Origin: Planctomycetota bacterium
GTDB lineage: Bacteria > Planctomycetota > UBA8742 > UBA2392
Length of the DNA: 33,393 bases
Reading direction: 5' to 3'
Assembly: GCA_020425695.1 (NCBI GenBank)
Contig: JAGQRE010000031.1
Location: 1-33,393, forward strand
Shown here: piece by piece, positions 23,165 through 33,000 of the stretch
Layout of the letters: each line of letters starts with the position of its first letter
Numbering within the stretch: the first letter of the stretch is position 1
The notes under the pieces: generated by a model
Databases searched by the model: none
What the model was told of the DNA's origin: nothing
Seen by the model: only the letters and a program-made list of their open reading frames with translations
Translations under genes and position numbers: made by a program

Positions 23165-26100
23165 CTAGTCGGAACTGGCCGGTGCCGGGGCTACTTCACC
23201 GCCGCCGCCCTTGGCGCGCTCGCCGAGGACTATGCCGATCCAGTACTTCATCGCCAGTCCGATGTCGTCAAGGATCGTGTACAGCAGCGGCACCAGCACC
23301 AGCGTGTAGACCATGCTGACCAAAATGCCGCCCAGCACCATACGCCCCATGGGGTAATACGGCATGCCGACGAACTTGGCGTCGCCGATGGCCATTGGGA
23401 TGAGCCCGAACCCGGTTGTCAGGCTGGTCAGGATAATCGGGCGCAGGCGCTGGCTTGACCCGCGCTCAAGGGCCTTGCGCCGGTCCATCCCCTGGTTGCG
23501 AAGACGGTTAATCAGGTCCACAAGAACGATGCCGTTGTTCACGACGACGCCCACCAGCACCAGCAACCCCAGCATCGTGATTCCGTCAATCGGCGTGCTG
23601 GTAACGTACAGCAAACCAAAGCCGCCCAGGATCGCGCCCGGCACGCTGGCAATCAGAATGCAGACCGGCTTCAGGATGCTCTCAAACAGGAAGCACATCA
23701 CCAGGAACACCAGCACCGCCGCCCACACCAAGCTCTTCCACAGACTGTCAAACTGCCCCTGGAAGTTGGCGAAGCGCCCGCCCAGTTCCTGATTGTAGCC
23801 GGGCGGGAACTGAACACCGGCCATGGCCTGCCGCACCTGGCTCTGGATGCGCTCCAGGTCTTCCGTGCTTGTTGTACCGACGACGCGCAGACTGGTCTTG
23901 CGGTCCGTGCGGCGGATTTCGCCGACGCCGGGCTTGGCGGCTCCGCTGGTGCTGGTGATTGCCTTCGCAGCAACGTTGCCGCCGGTATTGGTAGCAATGC
24001 GCGTCTCGGCCACGTCCTGCAATCCCGGGTCGTGCGGGTTGCCTCGTTGATCCTCAGGCGGTGCGAAGCGTACGCGCAGGGGCAGCAGGTTTTCGCCTTT
24101 CTGGTAATCACGCAGGCTTGTCCCGGAAAGCTGGAAGCCGATCACCTGCGTCAACATGTTCGGTTCAACGCCGAAGGCCGCAGCGCGTTGCCTGTCGACG
24201 GAAACCGTAACCTCGTCCATGCCCTCGTCGGCGTCGATGCGCAGCCCTTCAAGCCCCTCTACTGCCCCCAGCCGCACCATGATCTCTTCCGCCAACTGAA
24301 CCAGACGCTCTGTCTCAGGCCCGTTGATACGCACCGAAACTTCGCTGGTAGCGCTGCTGCCGCCCTGGAACTCGCCGCGCACTTTTACACCGGCGCGCTC
24401 AGGCATCGCATCAATGATGCGTTTGTAGAACTCGTTCGACTCGGCCACGCGATCTTCATCAATGTAGATCCAGAAGTTCGCACGCCCCGAGTTGAAGCTT
24501 GTACTGAGGTCGCGAATGCCGAACCACTCTTTCGCTTCCTCCGGCGTACGCCCGAACATGGCTTTGGCCAGCTCAGGTTTCATGCCGTTCGCGATCGCCT
24601 TTTCGCGCTTTGCGGCTGCCGTATCAGTGCCCAGCAGGATGTCCTCAACCTCAAGTACGTAGGTGGCCCAGACCGCGTCGCGTACGGGCTCGGTATCCAT
24701 CATCGCGCCGTCGATGCCTGATGGCCCGCCAAGAATGTCCAGCGACCCGATCTGGCTGCCGCGGGCTAACTCGATGGGCACCGGCACGCCCTGCGGCACC
24801 GTTTTTTCGAGACGACGCAGATCTTCCAATGATTCGACTGGGCGATTGTTGTAACGCAGGACGTAGTCCCCGACCTTGAACCGACCCTTTTCGGCGGCGG
24901 AGCCTGCTTCAATATCTGTGATGCGCAGGGCGTGCTTTCGCACGATCACATCGGTCGCGTCATCAAAACTCATGCGCAACTGGATACTGTCGCGATTCCC
25001 CTGGTTACTGTCGGTGCGAGTCTGGGCGTCATAAACCCAGTATATGCTCGCGACCGTCAGTACCATCACCAGCGGCGAGATCACGTAGCGCCACGGAAGA
25101 ATGACACGCACCACCCTCTCGTAGGCTCGCGCCGTAAGGTCCATCAATGGTGTATCGGGCAGCCCCTCCGCGTTGCGCCCGGCAAATACGGCAACGCATT
25201 CCCAAACCGCAATGCCCGCGCCGGCCAGTACTTTGCCGGCTCCGCTCCCGCGCCATGCGCGCGACAGCTTCCGTCGTCGCGCCACAAACCAGCGACGCAG
25301 CGGTTGACGGCGCCCATGCTTCAGCATGCCGGTTCGGTAGATGGTCAGCGGAATCACGCCGATCGCCAGCAGGATCGAGAACCCCAAGCTGAGACAAACC
25401 GGCAGACCGATCTTGCCCATGTAATGCGCCAGCATCTCGTCATCCAGCATGAAGACGACGGTGATGAACACGATCACGGTCGTACTGGTGGCCAGGATCA
25501 GCGCCAGTCCGACTTCGCCGGCGCCGCACACGGCCGCCGCCAGCGGTTCCTCGCCCAGCCCGTGGCGCCGGAAGACGTTCTCCGCAACAACAATACTGTT
25601 GTCGAGCAACATACCGGCCGCGAGCGTGAAGCCCATCAGCACCATCAGGTTGATCGTTTCGTTCGCGAAGAACATGACGCCGAGCGCCATCGTCATCGAA
25701 AGCGGTATCGAGAGCGCGATCATCATGCTCAATCGCCAGCTCTTGAGGAACAGCAGCATCACAAAGAACGCCAGTACGCCGCCCCAAAGCAGCGTCCACA
25801 GCAGGTTTGCGATACTCTCCTTGATGCTGTCGCCCTGGTTGAAAGGCACGGTCACGCTGAAACCCTCGAAGACCGGGTCGGCGCGTAACTTGTCGAGCCC
25901 TTCCTCTAGGTTGTTGCCCACCTCGACGGTGTTTGCATCACCATTCTTGAACACCATCGCCGTCGCGCCGCGCTTGCGGTTTACGCGCACATACGTGCTG
26001 ACAGACTCCGCCTCATAGACACCGCGGTGCGGTTCGCCATTCGCCACGCCGTGCCGCGTAACGTCAGATACCCGCAGCCCCGGACGGACCGGCAGGTTCT

Positions 26101-26905
26101 CGATTTCCTCAATGCTGTGGAAGCGCGAGTCGGCCACGAGATAGACGTCACGACGCTTGTCGAGTTTGTCGCCGTCACCATCCTGCACGGTGACTTTGCC
26201 CGCCGGTGCGCGGAAGTTGTCGCCGCGCAATCGCTGGAGCAACTGCGAGAGGTTCACGCCATAGGCGCGGGTCTTCTCGGGGTCGAGGTCAACGGCCAGA
26301 AACTTGCGGTGCCCGCCCCAAAAGCTGACGTTCGAGACACCCTCGATGCTCTCAATGTGGGGCTGGATGTCCTGCTCAAGCTTCAGGTACGCGTCGCGGG
26401 TGCCGTCTTCCCACGAGAAACTGACGAAGGCGATCGGCCAACTGGTGGTGTCCGACCGTGAGCGACGCACCTGGATTCGCCCGACGCCGTCAGGCAAACG
26501 CAGACGCGCGCGCTCGACGGCGGCCCAGACCTCGGCATAGGCTTCGTCCATGTCGCGGTCGGAATCGAAATCAATGTAGAAATCTGACTCCGTGGAACGC
26601 GAAACAGAGGTCAACTCGGCAATGCCCGGAATCGTCGAGATCTCAGCCTCGACCACGAGGGTTACTTCACGCTCGACAACCAACGGCGACACGCTTCCGC
26701 CGGTGCTGTTGTAGTCGACCTGCACACTCAGTGACTTGCGCTCCACGCCCGCCGGCAGCAGTTCAACGGGCATGCGGTTGGTCGCAATCATGCCCAGCAC
26801 GGCTGTCGCCATCAGCAATACCGCAACAGTCACCGGGCGCCGCGCAAAGAACGCAAGTACCGGGTGACGATCACGCGCTTCCAGTGGCGAGAACAGGTCG
26901 CTCAT
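23165..26905 (-). CDS. RND family efflux permease with an inserted PDZ domain
   Basis: 1246 residues from the ATG at 26905; typical HAE-type RND pumps are 1020-1050. The duplicated architecture of 12 membrane helices with two large periplasmic loops is visible. TM1 follows FFARRPVTVAVLLM, and TM4 has GMLLDNSIVVAENVFRRHG near 430-448, keeping the proton-relay aspartate while the second position is N. After TM7, near residues 655-730, there is an extra PDZ domain (IEAGSAAEKGRFKVGDYVLR). The C-terminal half ends with ITMLGLLVLVGVVVNNGIVL and a normal TM12. It exports small molecules by proton antiport in other members. No adaptor or outer-membrane channel gene is adjacent, and the substrate is unknown. 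Confidence 0.9.
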   Translation of the reverse strand: MSDLFSPLEARDRHPVLAFFARRPVTVAVLLMATAVLGMIATNRMPVELLPAGVERKSLSVQVDYNSTGGSVSPLVVEREVTLVVEAEISTIPGIAELTSVSRSTESDFYIDFDSDRDMDEAYAEVWAAVERARLRLPDGVGRIQVRRSRSDTTSWPIAFVSFSWEDGTRDAYLKLEQDIQPHIESIEGVSNVSFWGGHRKFLAVDLDPEKTRAYGVNLSQLLQRLRGDNFRAPAGKVTVQDGDGDKLDKRRDVYLVADSRFHSIEEIENLPVRPGLRVSDVTRHGVANGEPHRGVYEAESVSTYVRVNRKRGATAMVFKNGDANTVEVGNNLEEGLDKLRADPVFEGFSVTVPFNQGDSIKESIANLLWTLLWGGVLAFFVMLLFLKSWRLSMMIALSIPLSMTMALGVMFFANETINLMVLMGFTLAAGMLLDNSIVVAENVFRRHGLGEEPLAAAVCGAGEVGLALILATSTTVIVFITVVFMLDDEMLAHYMGKIGLPVCLSLGFSILLAIGVIPLTIYRTGMLKHGRRQPLRRWFVARRRKLSRAWRGSGAGKVLAGAGIAVWECVAVFAGRNAEGLPDTPLMDLTARAYERVVRVILPWRYVISPLVMVLTVASIYWVYDAQTRTDSNQGNRDSIQLRMSFDDATDVIVRKHALRITDIEAGSAAEKGRFKVGDYVLRYNNRPVESLEDLRRLEKTVPQGVPVPIELARGSQIGSLDILGGPSGIDGAMMDTEPVRDAVWATYVLEVEDILLGTDTAAAKREKAIANGMKPELAKAMFGRTPEEAKEWFGIRDLSTSFNSGRANFWIYIDEDRVAESNEFYKRIIDAMPERAGVKVRGEFQGGSSATSEVSVRINGPETERLVQLAEEIMVRLGAVEGLEGLRIDADEGMDEVTVSVDRQRAAAFGVEPNMLTQVIGFQLSGTSLRDYQKGENLLPLRVRFAPPEDQRGNPHDPGLQDVAETRIATNTGGNVAAKAITSTSGAAKPGVGEIRRTDRKTSLRVVGTTSTEDLERIQSQVRQAMAGVQFPPGYNQELGGRFANFQGQFDSLWKSLVWAAVLVFLVMCFLFESILKPVCILIASVPGAILGGFGLLYVTSTPIDGITMLGLLVLVGVVVNNGIVLVDLINRLRNQGMDRRKALERGSSQRLRPIILTSLTTGFGLIPMAIGDAKFVGMPYYPMGRMVLGGILVSMVYTLVLVPLLYTILDDIGLAMKYWIGIVLGERAKGGGGEVAPAPASSD

Positions 26906-26975
26906 GTGTTCATTTATACGGACGAAACAGCGTTTTGGGCATGCCCGCTTCGCGGAAAGCACACAAAGGCGATCA

Positions 26976-27056
26976 GAAGGGGTCAGACCCTGTTTTCGTC
27001 ACGAGCGCAGCCGCTTGCTTCAAACTTCATTCAGGCGAAAACAGGGTCTGACCCCC
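26976..27056. repeat. Family A hairpin repeat, copy 2
   Basis: The left arm at 26978-26998 (AGGGGTCAGACCCTGTTTTCG) is the reverse complement of the right arm 27035-27056. The 36-nt interior is unlike those of the other copies. It lies in the divergent gap between the RND gene and the 124-residue ORF. Confidence 0.8.
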
Positions 27057-27151
27057 TCAGCGTTAATGCACCATCACGTGGATGCAGCCACTTGCCAGAT
27101 TCACTGAAGAATCACAGCCCCGGCGGCCGATGATTCATCGGGACTGCCACT

Positions 27152-27526
27152 ATGAAAAAGATCTACTTCCTTACGAAGCCACCAGAACCCGCGACGCGGT
27201 CGGGGAAATGGCGTAGCCGCCTCAAGAACACCTACAAAAGCACCGACGCCATCCGCGATATCATCGACTGGACCAGTGAAGGACGTGAGTTCTACGTCGC
27301 CATCGTATTCCACGTGTCGGGCGAACGCCGCGTCTTCCACATGAACCCGCCCGGCAGCTCCGAGATGTGCACCGACTTCGCCACCAAGAAGCCGGTCCTG
27401 AACGTCATTGACCAGATTCTCCGTTTGACCTCGCAACACCACGACATCGACATCTGCCTGCTTGAGCGTCGCCGCGGCGGCAACCCTGACAGCGGGCGCT
27501 GGGACGGACCACCAAGCGCTGCGTAG
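27152..27526 (+). CDS. Conserved-looking 124-residue protein, unknown
   Basis: 124 residues, soluble and basic. The start MKKIYFLTKPPEPATRSGKW is beta-strand-like, followed by mixed alpha/beta segments (EFYVAIVFHVSGERRVFHM and VLNVIDQILRLTSQHHDIDI) and a polar tail. No signal peptide or membrane segment, and no motif I can name. A weak GGGA lies 8 nt before the ATG, and a clear terminator follows at 27558-27581, so it is a single-gene unit. The coding call rests on the open frame, codon use like its neighbours and the following terminator. Confidence 0.68.
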   Translation: MKKIYFLTKPPEPATRSGKWRSRLKNTYKSTDAIRDIIDWTSEGREFYVAIVFHVSGERRVFHMNPPGSSEMCTDFATKKPVLNVIDQILRLTSQHHDIDICLLERRRGGNPDSGRWDGPPSAA

Positions 27527-27557
27527 GCTTACCGATTTCGAAACCGCAAAACCTCAC

Positions 27558-27581
27558 CCCTCTCGTTTTCGAGAGGGTTTT
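27558..27581 (+). terminator. Rho-independent terminator
   Basis: An 8-bp stem CCCTCTCG/CGAGAGGG with a TTTT loop is followed by TTTT. It closes the 27152-27526 gene. Between it and the next start at 27819, about 235 nt hold no gene I can support. Confidence 0.85.
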
Positions 27582-27818
27582 GCATATCCGTGCAACGCCC
27601 GCCACTCTCCCTATCGATATCATCAATACCGGCAGTTGTTGGTCGCTCCGACGTGTGGCGGCCTCTCAAGCTGACGCGGCCTTTGAGCGCCAACCAGGTA
27701 TGGCAGTCGAACGAGCTGCCGAATCTGTCTGGCGTCACCGGCCTCAACGTCAGGGGTCAACCCCGCGAATACTGCGGGTAGCACAGTCGGAACGAAGCCG
27801 GCTGCAGGAGATGACGTA

Positions 27819-29114
27819 ATGAAAACCCTTCCTTCTTTGTTAATGCTCACGTTGATTGGCGCTTGCTCCGCAATCATGGCCCAGCCTGTCCATGCTGAGA
27901 CGCCATGGCGCACCCCGCCACTGCTGGAACAGTACCGCGTCGAGTCGTTCAAGCCCTACCGAACACCGCAACGCCCAACCGACGGCTACGAAATGAAGCT
28001 GCCGTACCAGTTCGGTTCATGGGAGTTGATAGATGCCAAATTGCGAGACAAAGACGACAAGCGAACCAACATGGCCTTGCTCGGCTCCAAACCGACGATG
28101 CTGTTCGTGCTCGGCTCCTACCTGAGCGGTAGCGTGGGTTCAAAGAACTCGAAACCGACCGATGCCGAAAAGAAGCGACAAGACCGACTGCTTGAACTGT
28201 TCCACGATCTTGAGAAGCACGCCGGTGCCAACCATGAGAAGTACGACGTCTACATCGTCTTCTCTACACTGGCCGATCGTGACCGTGAAGCGATCCGCGA
28301 GCTTTTCGACGATGCGAAACCAGAGTACCTGCTGCTTGCCGAACTCTCTTACAACAACACGAAGAGAGACAACAACTTCGACAACTACTGGAGTAACCTG
28401 ATCGCTAAGCCGGAATCCGGGATGGTCGCCGACAAGGATGACGCACCTTACCCTCTTGGTTCATGGGTCTGGATCCCCACGCCCGGAACAGCAGAGGCTT
28501 GGGGCGTCTGGGGCTTTGAGTCTGAGCTGACGAGGCTTGATGACTGGGCTCGCGCTTCGGAAACACCAGCAGCGCTGAAAGTGGAGGATTCCGATTGCCG
28601 CGAAATCGCCGCGTTGATGGCGCAGTGGCGACTCGGCGACGCCGAGAAGAAACTCGAGAAGCTTGAAAAGAAGGGCGGTCCGGCCGACGCCGCCAACATC
28701 GAAGCATTGCGCGATTACGAGGCGTATCTCGAAAAAAGCTACCGCGCGCTCTTCTCGGCGCCCCAGAAGGAAGCCGGCTACCTCGTCGAGTATGCTGACG
28801 CGCTGCAGAAACTGGGCGAAGAACTCTTCGGCAAGGGCAGCACCCGTGGCGGTGAGATTCTCGACGAGGTAAAGGCGTTCCGCAAAACTGACGAATACGA
28901 GCACATCGAGATGGCCAAGAAGGCGTTCGACAAGCTCAGCGATCGCATCTACTCCGATCTGAACGGCAATGTGCACGGCCAGGACTACGATGAGCACCAC
29001 GCGAGAATCATGGCCAAACACAAGACGGGAATCGACAAGTTCAACAAGGAGTACGGCGACACTCCCTACGCTGAAACCACTAGGAAGTGGGGCGAAGAGG
29101 CCGCGGGCAAGTAA
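27819..29114 (+). CDS. Exported helical protein, unknown
   Basis: 431 residues. AGGAG at 27806-27810 lies 8 nt before the ATG. The N-terminus is a signal peptide, MKTLPSLLMLTLIGACSAIM, with two readings: a signal peptidase I site after PVHA near residue 27, or a lipobox at C16 (LIGAC). The region about 85-180 resembles an alpha/beta fold (MLFVLGSY, then YDVYIVFSTLADRD and PEYLLLAELSYNN), vaguely thioredoxin-like but with no CxxC. The C-terminal half is highly charged and helical, with likely coiled coil around 265-300 (GDAEKKLEKLEKKGG). Probably periplasmic or surface-exposed. No family recognised. A strong terminator follows. Confidence 0.75.
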   Translation: MKTLPSLLMLTLIGACSAIMAQPVHAETPWRTPPLLEQYRVESFKPYRTPQRPTDGYEMKLPYQFGSWELIDAKLRDKDDKRTNMALLGSKPTMLFVLGSYLSGSVGSKNSKPTDAEKKRQDRLLELFHDLEKHAGANHEKYDVYIVFSTLADRDREAIRELFDDAKPEYLLLAELSYNNTKRDNNFDNYWSNLIAKPESGMVADKDDAPYPLGSWVWIPTPGTAEAWGVWGFESELTRLDDWARASETPAALKVEDSDCREIAALMAQWRLGDAEKKLEKLEKKGGPADAANIEALRDYEAYLEKSYRALFSAPQKEAGYLVEYADALQKLGEELFGKGSTRGGEILDEVKAFRKTDEYEHIEMAKKAFDKLSDRIYSDLNGNVHGQDYDEHHARIMAKHKTGIDKFNKEYGDTPYAETTRKWGEEAAGK

Positions 29115-29130
29115 CAAGCCAGACTAAGCC

Positions 29131-29160
29131 AAACCGCCCGGCGAGCACGCCGGGCGGTTT
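29131..29160 (+). terminator. Rho-independent terminator
   Basis: A 13-bp stem AAACCGCCCGGCG with CGCCGGGCGGTTT encloses AGCA and runs into TTTCATTT. It ends the 27819-29114 transcript. Confidence 0.88.
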
Positions 29161-29180
29161 CATTTCAGCCGACCTGCGCA

Positions 29181-29261
29181 AAGGGGTCAGACCCTGATTT
29201 CGCCGTGAAAGCCCTGACGGAGATTCGAAAGCGACTCAGGCGAAAACAGGGTCTGACCCCC
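29181..29261. repeat. Family A hairpin repeat, copy 3
   Basis: Left arm AAGGGGTCAGACCCTGATTTC (one T-to-A change from the other copies) and right arm GCGAAAACAGGGTCTGACCCC (29240-29260) enclose an unrelated interior. It follows the terminator of the preceding gene directly. Confidence 0.8.
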
Positions 29262-29325
29262 TCACTCCAGATTTTGATCTCGCAATGAACCGCTTCGCTG
29301 TCAGACAGAGCCGAAAAGTTTTTTT

Positions 29326-29422
29326 GGCACCCTTGAATACATAACGGCATTATTTATAACGGCGTTATGAACACACCCCGTGACCTCAATTGCATTTCGT
29401 GCGTTCTTCATAACCGCCTTAT
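29326..29422 (+). promoter_or_regulatory. Promoter region with three 13-bp dyads upstream of the Rrf2 gene
   Basis: Three copies of ATAACSGCNTTAT are present: 29341-29353 (ATAACGGCATTAT), 29356-29368 (ATAACGGCGTTAT, a perfect ATAAC/GTTAT dyad) and 29410-29422 (ATAACCGCCTTAT). The first two are 15 bp apart centre to centre, close to one and a half helical turns. They overlap promoter-like TTGGCA and CATTAT (18 nt apart) and sit about 210-290 nt before the Rrf2 GTG. Rrf2 regulators often bind such AT-edged dyads and repress themselves; that this one does so is inferred. Confidence 0.6.
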
Positions 29423-29633
29423 CAAACCCCACGCGGGCGGGTCGTTGTGCAATCACCCAGTCTATTGCGGACGAAACGAGTCCTTTTCTCCACTATCCCG
29501 AGCCGCGTTCCCCCTCAAACCCCGAAGAAATCAGCCTTGCGGGATACATTCACACGCAATACTTTCTGCCCCACAGTCCAATACCAAACCGGTCAACGTT
29601 GACTTTGACCGCGCAACAAAACGGGGCGAGCCA
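29423..29633 (+). other. Leader of the Rrf2 operon
   Basis: This 211-nt stretch is open in the Rrf2 frame from 29367, but the translation does not look like protein and matches no domain. It is best read as an untranslated leader. I see no further clear regulatory structure in it. The whole gap from 29115 to 29633 otherwise contains the terminator, family A copy 3 and the dyad region. Confidence 0.45.
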
Positions 29634-30095
29634 GTGATTATCACCTCAAAGTCGGACTACGGTTTACGCGCCGCACTGTACCTGGCCGCGCAGGGATCAC
29701 GTGTTCGCCTGCGTGAAATCAGCAGCACCCAGCACATTCCCGAAAGCGTTTGCGCGCACATCATGCGCAAGCTGGTGGCTGCCGAAATCGTCAACTCCGT
29801 CGCCGGGCCTGCGGGTGGCTACACGCTGGCGCGCGAACCGGAAAGCATTTCGGTCGCGAGCGTTCTGACAGCCGCCGACCGTGATATCTGCATCTTCCGC
29901 TGTGTCGAAGACGGTTGCGATTGCGACCTCGACGGCAAGTGCGCATTCCAGATGATTCTCAAGGATTTCGGCCGGAGCTTTGCCGAGCATCTCGAGCAAC
30001 TGTCCCTGGCCGACCTGCACAACAAGAAAGTCGCGCTACCGGAATTCACCGTGGGCGCGGCGCCCGTGTCTGTAGGACAAGGAAAGGCTAGCTGA
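29634..30095 (+). CDS. Rrf2 family transcriptional regulator, probably iron-sulfur sensing
   Basis: 153 residues from the GTG at 29634, which gives the canonical Rrf2 opening MIITSKSDYGLRAALYLA; GGGGCGAG lies just upstream. The ORF is open from 29367, but the extra 89 residues are not Rrf2-like. A winged helix spans about 1-65, with HIPESVCAHIMRKLVAAEIV as the recognition region. A cysteine-rich loop has cysteines at 86, 90, 95, 97 and 103, in a position comparable to C92/C98/C104 of IscR. It therefore probably binds a [2Fe-2S] or [4Fe-4S] cluster and senses redox, oxygen or NO. The stop shares one base with the next gene (TGATG), so the two are coupled. Confidence 0.87.
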   Translation: MIITSKSDYGLRAALYLAAQGSRVRLREISSTQHIPESVCAHIMRKLVAAEIVNSVAGPAGGYTLAREPESISVASVLTAADRDICIFRCVEDGCDCDLDGKCAFQMILKDFGRSFAEHLEQLSLADLHNKKVALPEFTVGAAPVSVGQGKAS

Positions 30096-33000
30096 TGTCT
30101 GAAAAGCAACTGCCTGACGAAGTGATTGTCGGTCTTGATGTAGGCAGCACCACGGTGAAGGCCGTGGTCATGGACCCTGCCAACAACGACATCCTGTGGT
30201 CCGACTATCAGCGCCATGAAACCAAGCAGCCTGAAAAGGTGCTCGAGTTCATGAAGACGATCACCGCGGCCTTCCCGAACCACCCCAAAGAGAAGATGCG
30301 CGTCTTCATCACCGGCAGCGGCGGCACCAGCATTGCCCCGTTGATCGGTGCGAAGTTCGTGCAGGAAGTGAACGCCGTCAGCCTCGCGGTCGAAATCTTC
30401 TACCCCACGGCTGGCAGCGTGATTGAGCTTGGCGGGCAGGACGCCAAGATCATCATCTGGAAGGAAGACCCCAACGGCGGCAAGCGCAAGATCCCCAGCA
30501 TGAACGACAAGTGCGCGGGCGGCACCGGCGCGGTCATCGACAAGATCAACAACAAGGTCAAGCTCAGCATCGACGAACTCGTCGGGCTCGACTACCACGG
30601 CGTCAAGCTGCACCCGGTCGCCGGCAAGTGCGGCGTCTTCGCCGAAACCGACATCAACGGGCTGCAGAAGCAGGGCGTTCCGCCGTCTGAGCTGATGGCT
30701 TCGCTGTTTGAAGCGATCGTTCAGCAGAACCTGTCCGTACTTACGCGCGGCAACACGCTGCGCCCAGTCTGCCTGCTACTGGGCGGCCCGAACACATTCA
30801 TCCCGGCCATGCAGGACGCATGGCGGCACAACATCATGAAGGTCTGGGAAGAACGTAAGTTCCCGCTGCCTGAAAACCCGAACCCGCACGAGCTGATCGT
30901 TGTCCCGGACAACGCCCAGTACTTCGCGGCCATCGGCGCGGTTCTTTACGGCAAGGGCGAAGACGCGCACATCGCACGCTTCGCCGGCATTGAAGCACTG
31001 GCTGAGTTCGTAAACACCGGGCGCGACACCATGCGCGCGGCAGGCGGCGCGGCCAAGAGCCTCAGCAAGTCGCCCGAAGAGCTGGAAGAGTTCAGAGCTG
31101 AGTACACCATCCCCAAGCACGAGTTTCCGGAATTCAAACCGGGTGAAATCGTCGAAGGCTGGATCGGCATTGACGGCGGCAGCACAAGCACCAAGGCCGT
31201 GCTGCTTGACGAAAACGGCAAACTGATCGGCGCGTACTACGACCTGAGCAAGGGCAACCCGATCGAAGACACCAAGGTCGTCATGGCCGGGCTGCGTGAT
31301 TCGATCGAGTCACAGGGCGCGACACTCAAGATCATGGGCGTCGGCACAACCGGCTACGCCAAGGACATCCTGAAAGACACCATCGGCGCGGACGTCGCAC
31401 TGGTCGAAACCGTCGCCCACACGCAGGCGGCGCTGCATTTCTATGACGAAGTAGACGTAATCGTTGACGTCGGCGGCCAAGACATCAAGGTCATCATGCT
31501 CAAGAACGGGCGTGTGGCCGACTTCAAACTCAACACCCAGTGCAGCGCGGGCAACGGTTACTTCCTGCAAAGCACGAGCAGCCGATTCGGCCACCCGATC
31601 GAGAACTTCGCCGACATCGCCTTCAAGGCGAAAGGCCTGCCGGTGTTCAGCTACGGCTGCGCCGTGTTCATGGAATCAGACATCGTCAACTTCCAGCAGC
31701 TTGGCTGGAGCGCCGACCAGATCATGGCAGGCCTCGCCCACGTGCTGCCGAAGAACATCTGGCTGTACGTAGTGCAGGAACCGAACCTTGCCAAGCTTGG
31801 GCGCAAGTTCGTGCTGCAAGGCGGCACACAGCGCAACCTGGCGGCCGTAAAGGCACAAGTCGACTTCATCAAAGCGAAAGTGCCCGACGCTGAAGTCATC
31901 GTGCACAAGTTCTGCGGTGAATCGGGCGCGATCGGCTGCGGCATCGAAGCGATCCGCGTGACGAAGCGCTCGGGGCACACGCACTTCATCGGCATGGACG
32001 CGCTGCTCGGGCTCGGGTTCGAGAGCAAACGCGACGAATCCACCCGCTGCTACTTCTGCAAGAACAAGTGCCTGCGCACCTTCATCGACACCAAGACGCC
32101 TGCCGGCGACGAGCGCCGCTTCATCATCGCAACCTGCGAGAAGGGCACCGTCGAAGACGTCGCCAAGATGCGCGAAATCAAAGGCAAGCTCGACGACAAG
32201 AAGAAGAACTTCCCGAACTTCGTCGATGTCAGCGCCAAGAAGTGCTTCGCAAGCTACAGCCCTGAAGTCGTGTTGAAGGAAAGCAAGCCTGGTCTGCTGA
32301 CCAAGATCCGCCTGCCGCGCGTGAAGGCGCAACTTGAAAAACGCGAACGCATCAAGGACATCAAGATCGGCATGCCGCGGGCGCTGAACATGTACAGCAC
32401 CGGCCCGTTCTGGAGCACGTACCTTGAAGCCATCGGCGTGTCGCCAAAGAACATCATGTGGTCGGAGTTCACGAACGAAGAGCTGTACAAGAAAGGTTCG
32501 CGGCGCGGCAGCATTGACCAGTGCTTCCCGGCCAAGGTCAGCCTTGCACACGTTCACGACTTGATTTTCCGGAAGAAGACGCCGGACGTGATCCTGTTCC
32601 CGATCCCGAACACGCTGCAGACCGACCTGACGCACATGCTGGATAGCTGCTCGTGCCCGACGGTCACCGCCACGCCGGAAGTCGTGAAAGCGGCCTTCAC
32701 CAAGGAAGGCGACATCTTCGCCGAGTACGGCATTGAGTACTGGGACCCGGTCGTGGACATGTACCGCCCGCAACTGGCCGAAAAGCAGATGCACAAGTAC
32801 TTCGGTGAACGCCTTGGCATCAGCAAGGAAGAGAACGCGGCGGCCATTAAGCAGGCCTTTGCAGCACTCGAAACCTACAAGGAAGAACTGCTGCGCAAGC
32901 CCGCCCGTGAAGTGCTCAACCAGTTGAAGAAGGACAACAAACTCGGCGTTGTGCTGCTGGCGCGCCCGTACCACAACGACCCGGGGCTCAACCACGAGAT

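Noticed and set aside
21690..23168. 492-codon open frame on the plus strand
   Set aside because: It lies entirely opposite valS, whose motifs are unmistakable. The translation is rich in His, Arg, Val and Gln, as expected for the complement of a GC-rich gene.
27580..27819. 79-codon ORF upstream of the exported protein
   Set aside because: It begins inside the T-run of a terminator, has no ribosome site, and its translation shows no protein-like pattern.
29367..29633. 89-residue N-terminal extension of the Rrf2 regulator
   Set aside because: Its ATG lies at the edge of a dyad operator, the translation is not protein-like, and the GTG at 29634 gives the canonical family start.
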